DNA from: Bradyrhizobium yuanmingense
Lineage (GTDB): Bacteria; Pseudomonadota; Alphaproteobacteria; Rhizobiales; Xanthobacteraceae
Length of the DNA stretch: 64,000 nt
Direction of reading: 5' to 3'
Assembly (NCBI RefSeq): GCF_029167105.1
Contig: NZ_JARFML010000036.1
Location: forward strand, 1-64,000
This document shows, piece after piece, positions 63,991 through 64,000 of the stretch. How positions within the stretch are numbered: the stretch's first letter is position 1; every line of letters begins with the position of its first letter. The notes beneath the pieces were generated by a model, which was not told the origin of the DNA, did no database searches, and saw only the letters and a program-made list of their open reading frames with translations. The position numbers and the translations under genes are program-made.

Positions 63991-64000
63991 GGCTTCGTTC

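Overview
The window looks like chromosomal DNA of a Bradyrhizobium-like alphaproteobacterium. The evidence is the GC-rich coding style from about 13 kb onward, GroESL behind a CIRCE operator, a HisG/HisZ pair, a two-gene RpoE/ChrR system, a TAXI-type TRAP transporter, GlcE/GlcF, and many intergenic palindromic repeats of the kind common in that genus. No rRNA, tRNA or CRISPR array was recognised.

Positions 1 to about 13,090 are an accessory island with visibly lower GC, loose gene packing and much decay. It opens with short tandem repeats that abut and truncate a serine recombinase gene; they look like the end of an insertion sequence. Next is a tight three-gene minus-strand operon: a calcineurin-like metallophosphoesterase, an ORC/CDC6-like P-loop ATPase, and a 354-aa protein of unrecognised family. 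It reads as an undescribed, possibly anti-phage, module and is the best candidate for a novel system here. Downstream are an exported CxxCH protein, remains of a tyrosine integrase, a frameshifted HEPN-domain gene, small exported cysteine-rich proteins and a DUF5343 protein.

From 13.1 to 24.8 kb lie a DUF1326/DUF2182 pair, a GGDEF-EAL protein and a cluster resembling the singlet-oxygen (RpoE/ChrR) regulon of Rhodobacter: cyclopropane fatty acid synthase, DUF1365, a FAD amine oxidase-like protein, DUF1295, DUF2177, a second ECF sigma factor, ChrR and its sigma factor. A TGATCC hexamer occurs upstream of three of these transcription units.

From 24.9 to 35.6 kb are small metabolic and exported genes, an aldo/keto reductase with an internal deletion, and a candidate small RNA near 29.7-29.8 kb. 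From 35.9 to 43.5 kb are the TAXI-TRAP operon with DUF1850, an SDR, a monooxygenase-fold protein and glcE-glcF. From 43.5 to 51.9 kb are a lysine-rich histone-like protein, a TorF-type porin, an SbmA/BacA-like ABC exporter, two exported proteins and groESL.

From 52 to 64 kb are a CheZ-like protein, an L,D-transpeptidase, DUF2076, an HpnK-like deacetylase overlapping a glycosyltransferase, hisZ-hisG, rsmE, an exported protein, a pair of striking related hairpins, ubiA, and a DUF6101 gene at the edge. The ubiA start codon lies inside the second hairpin.
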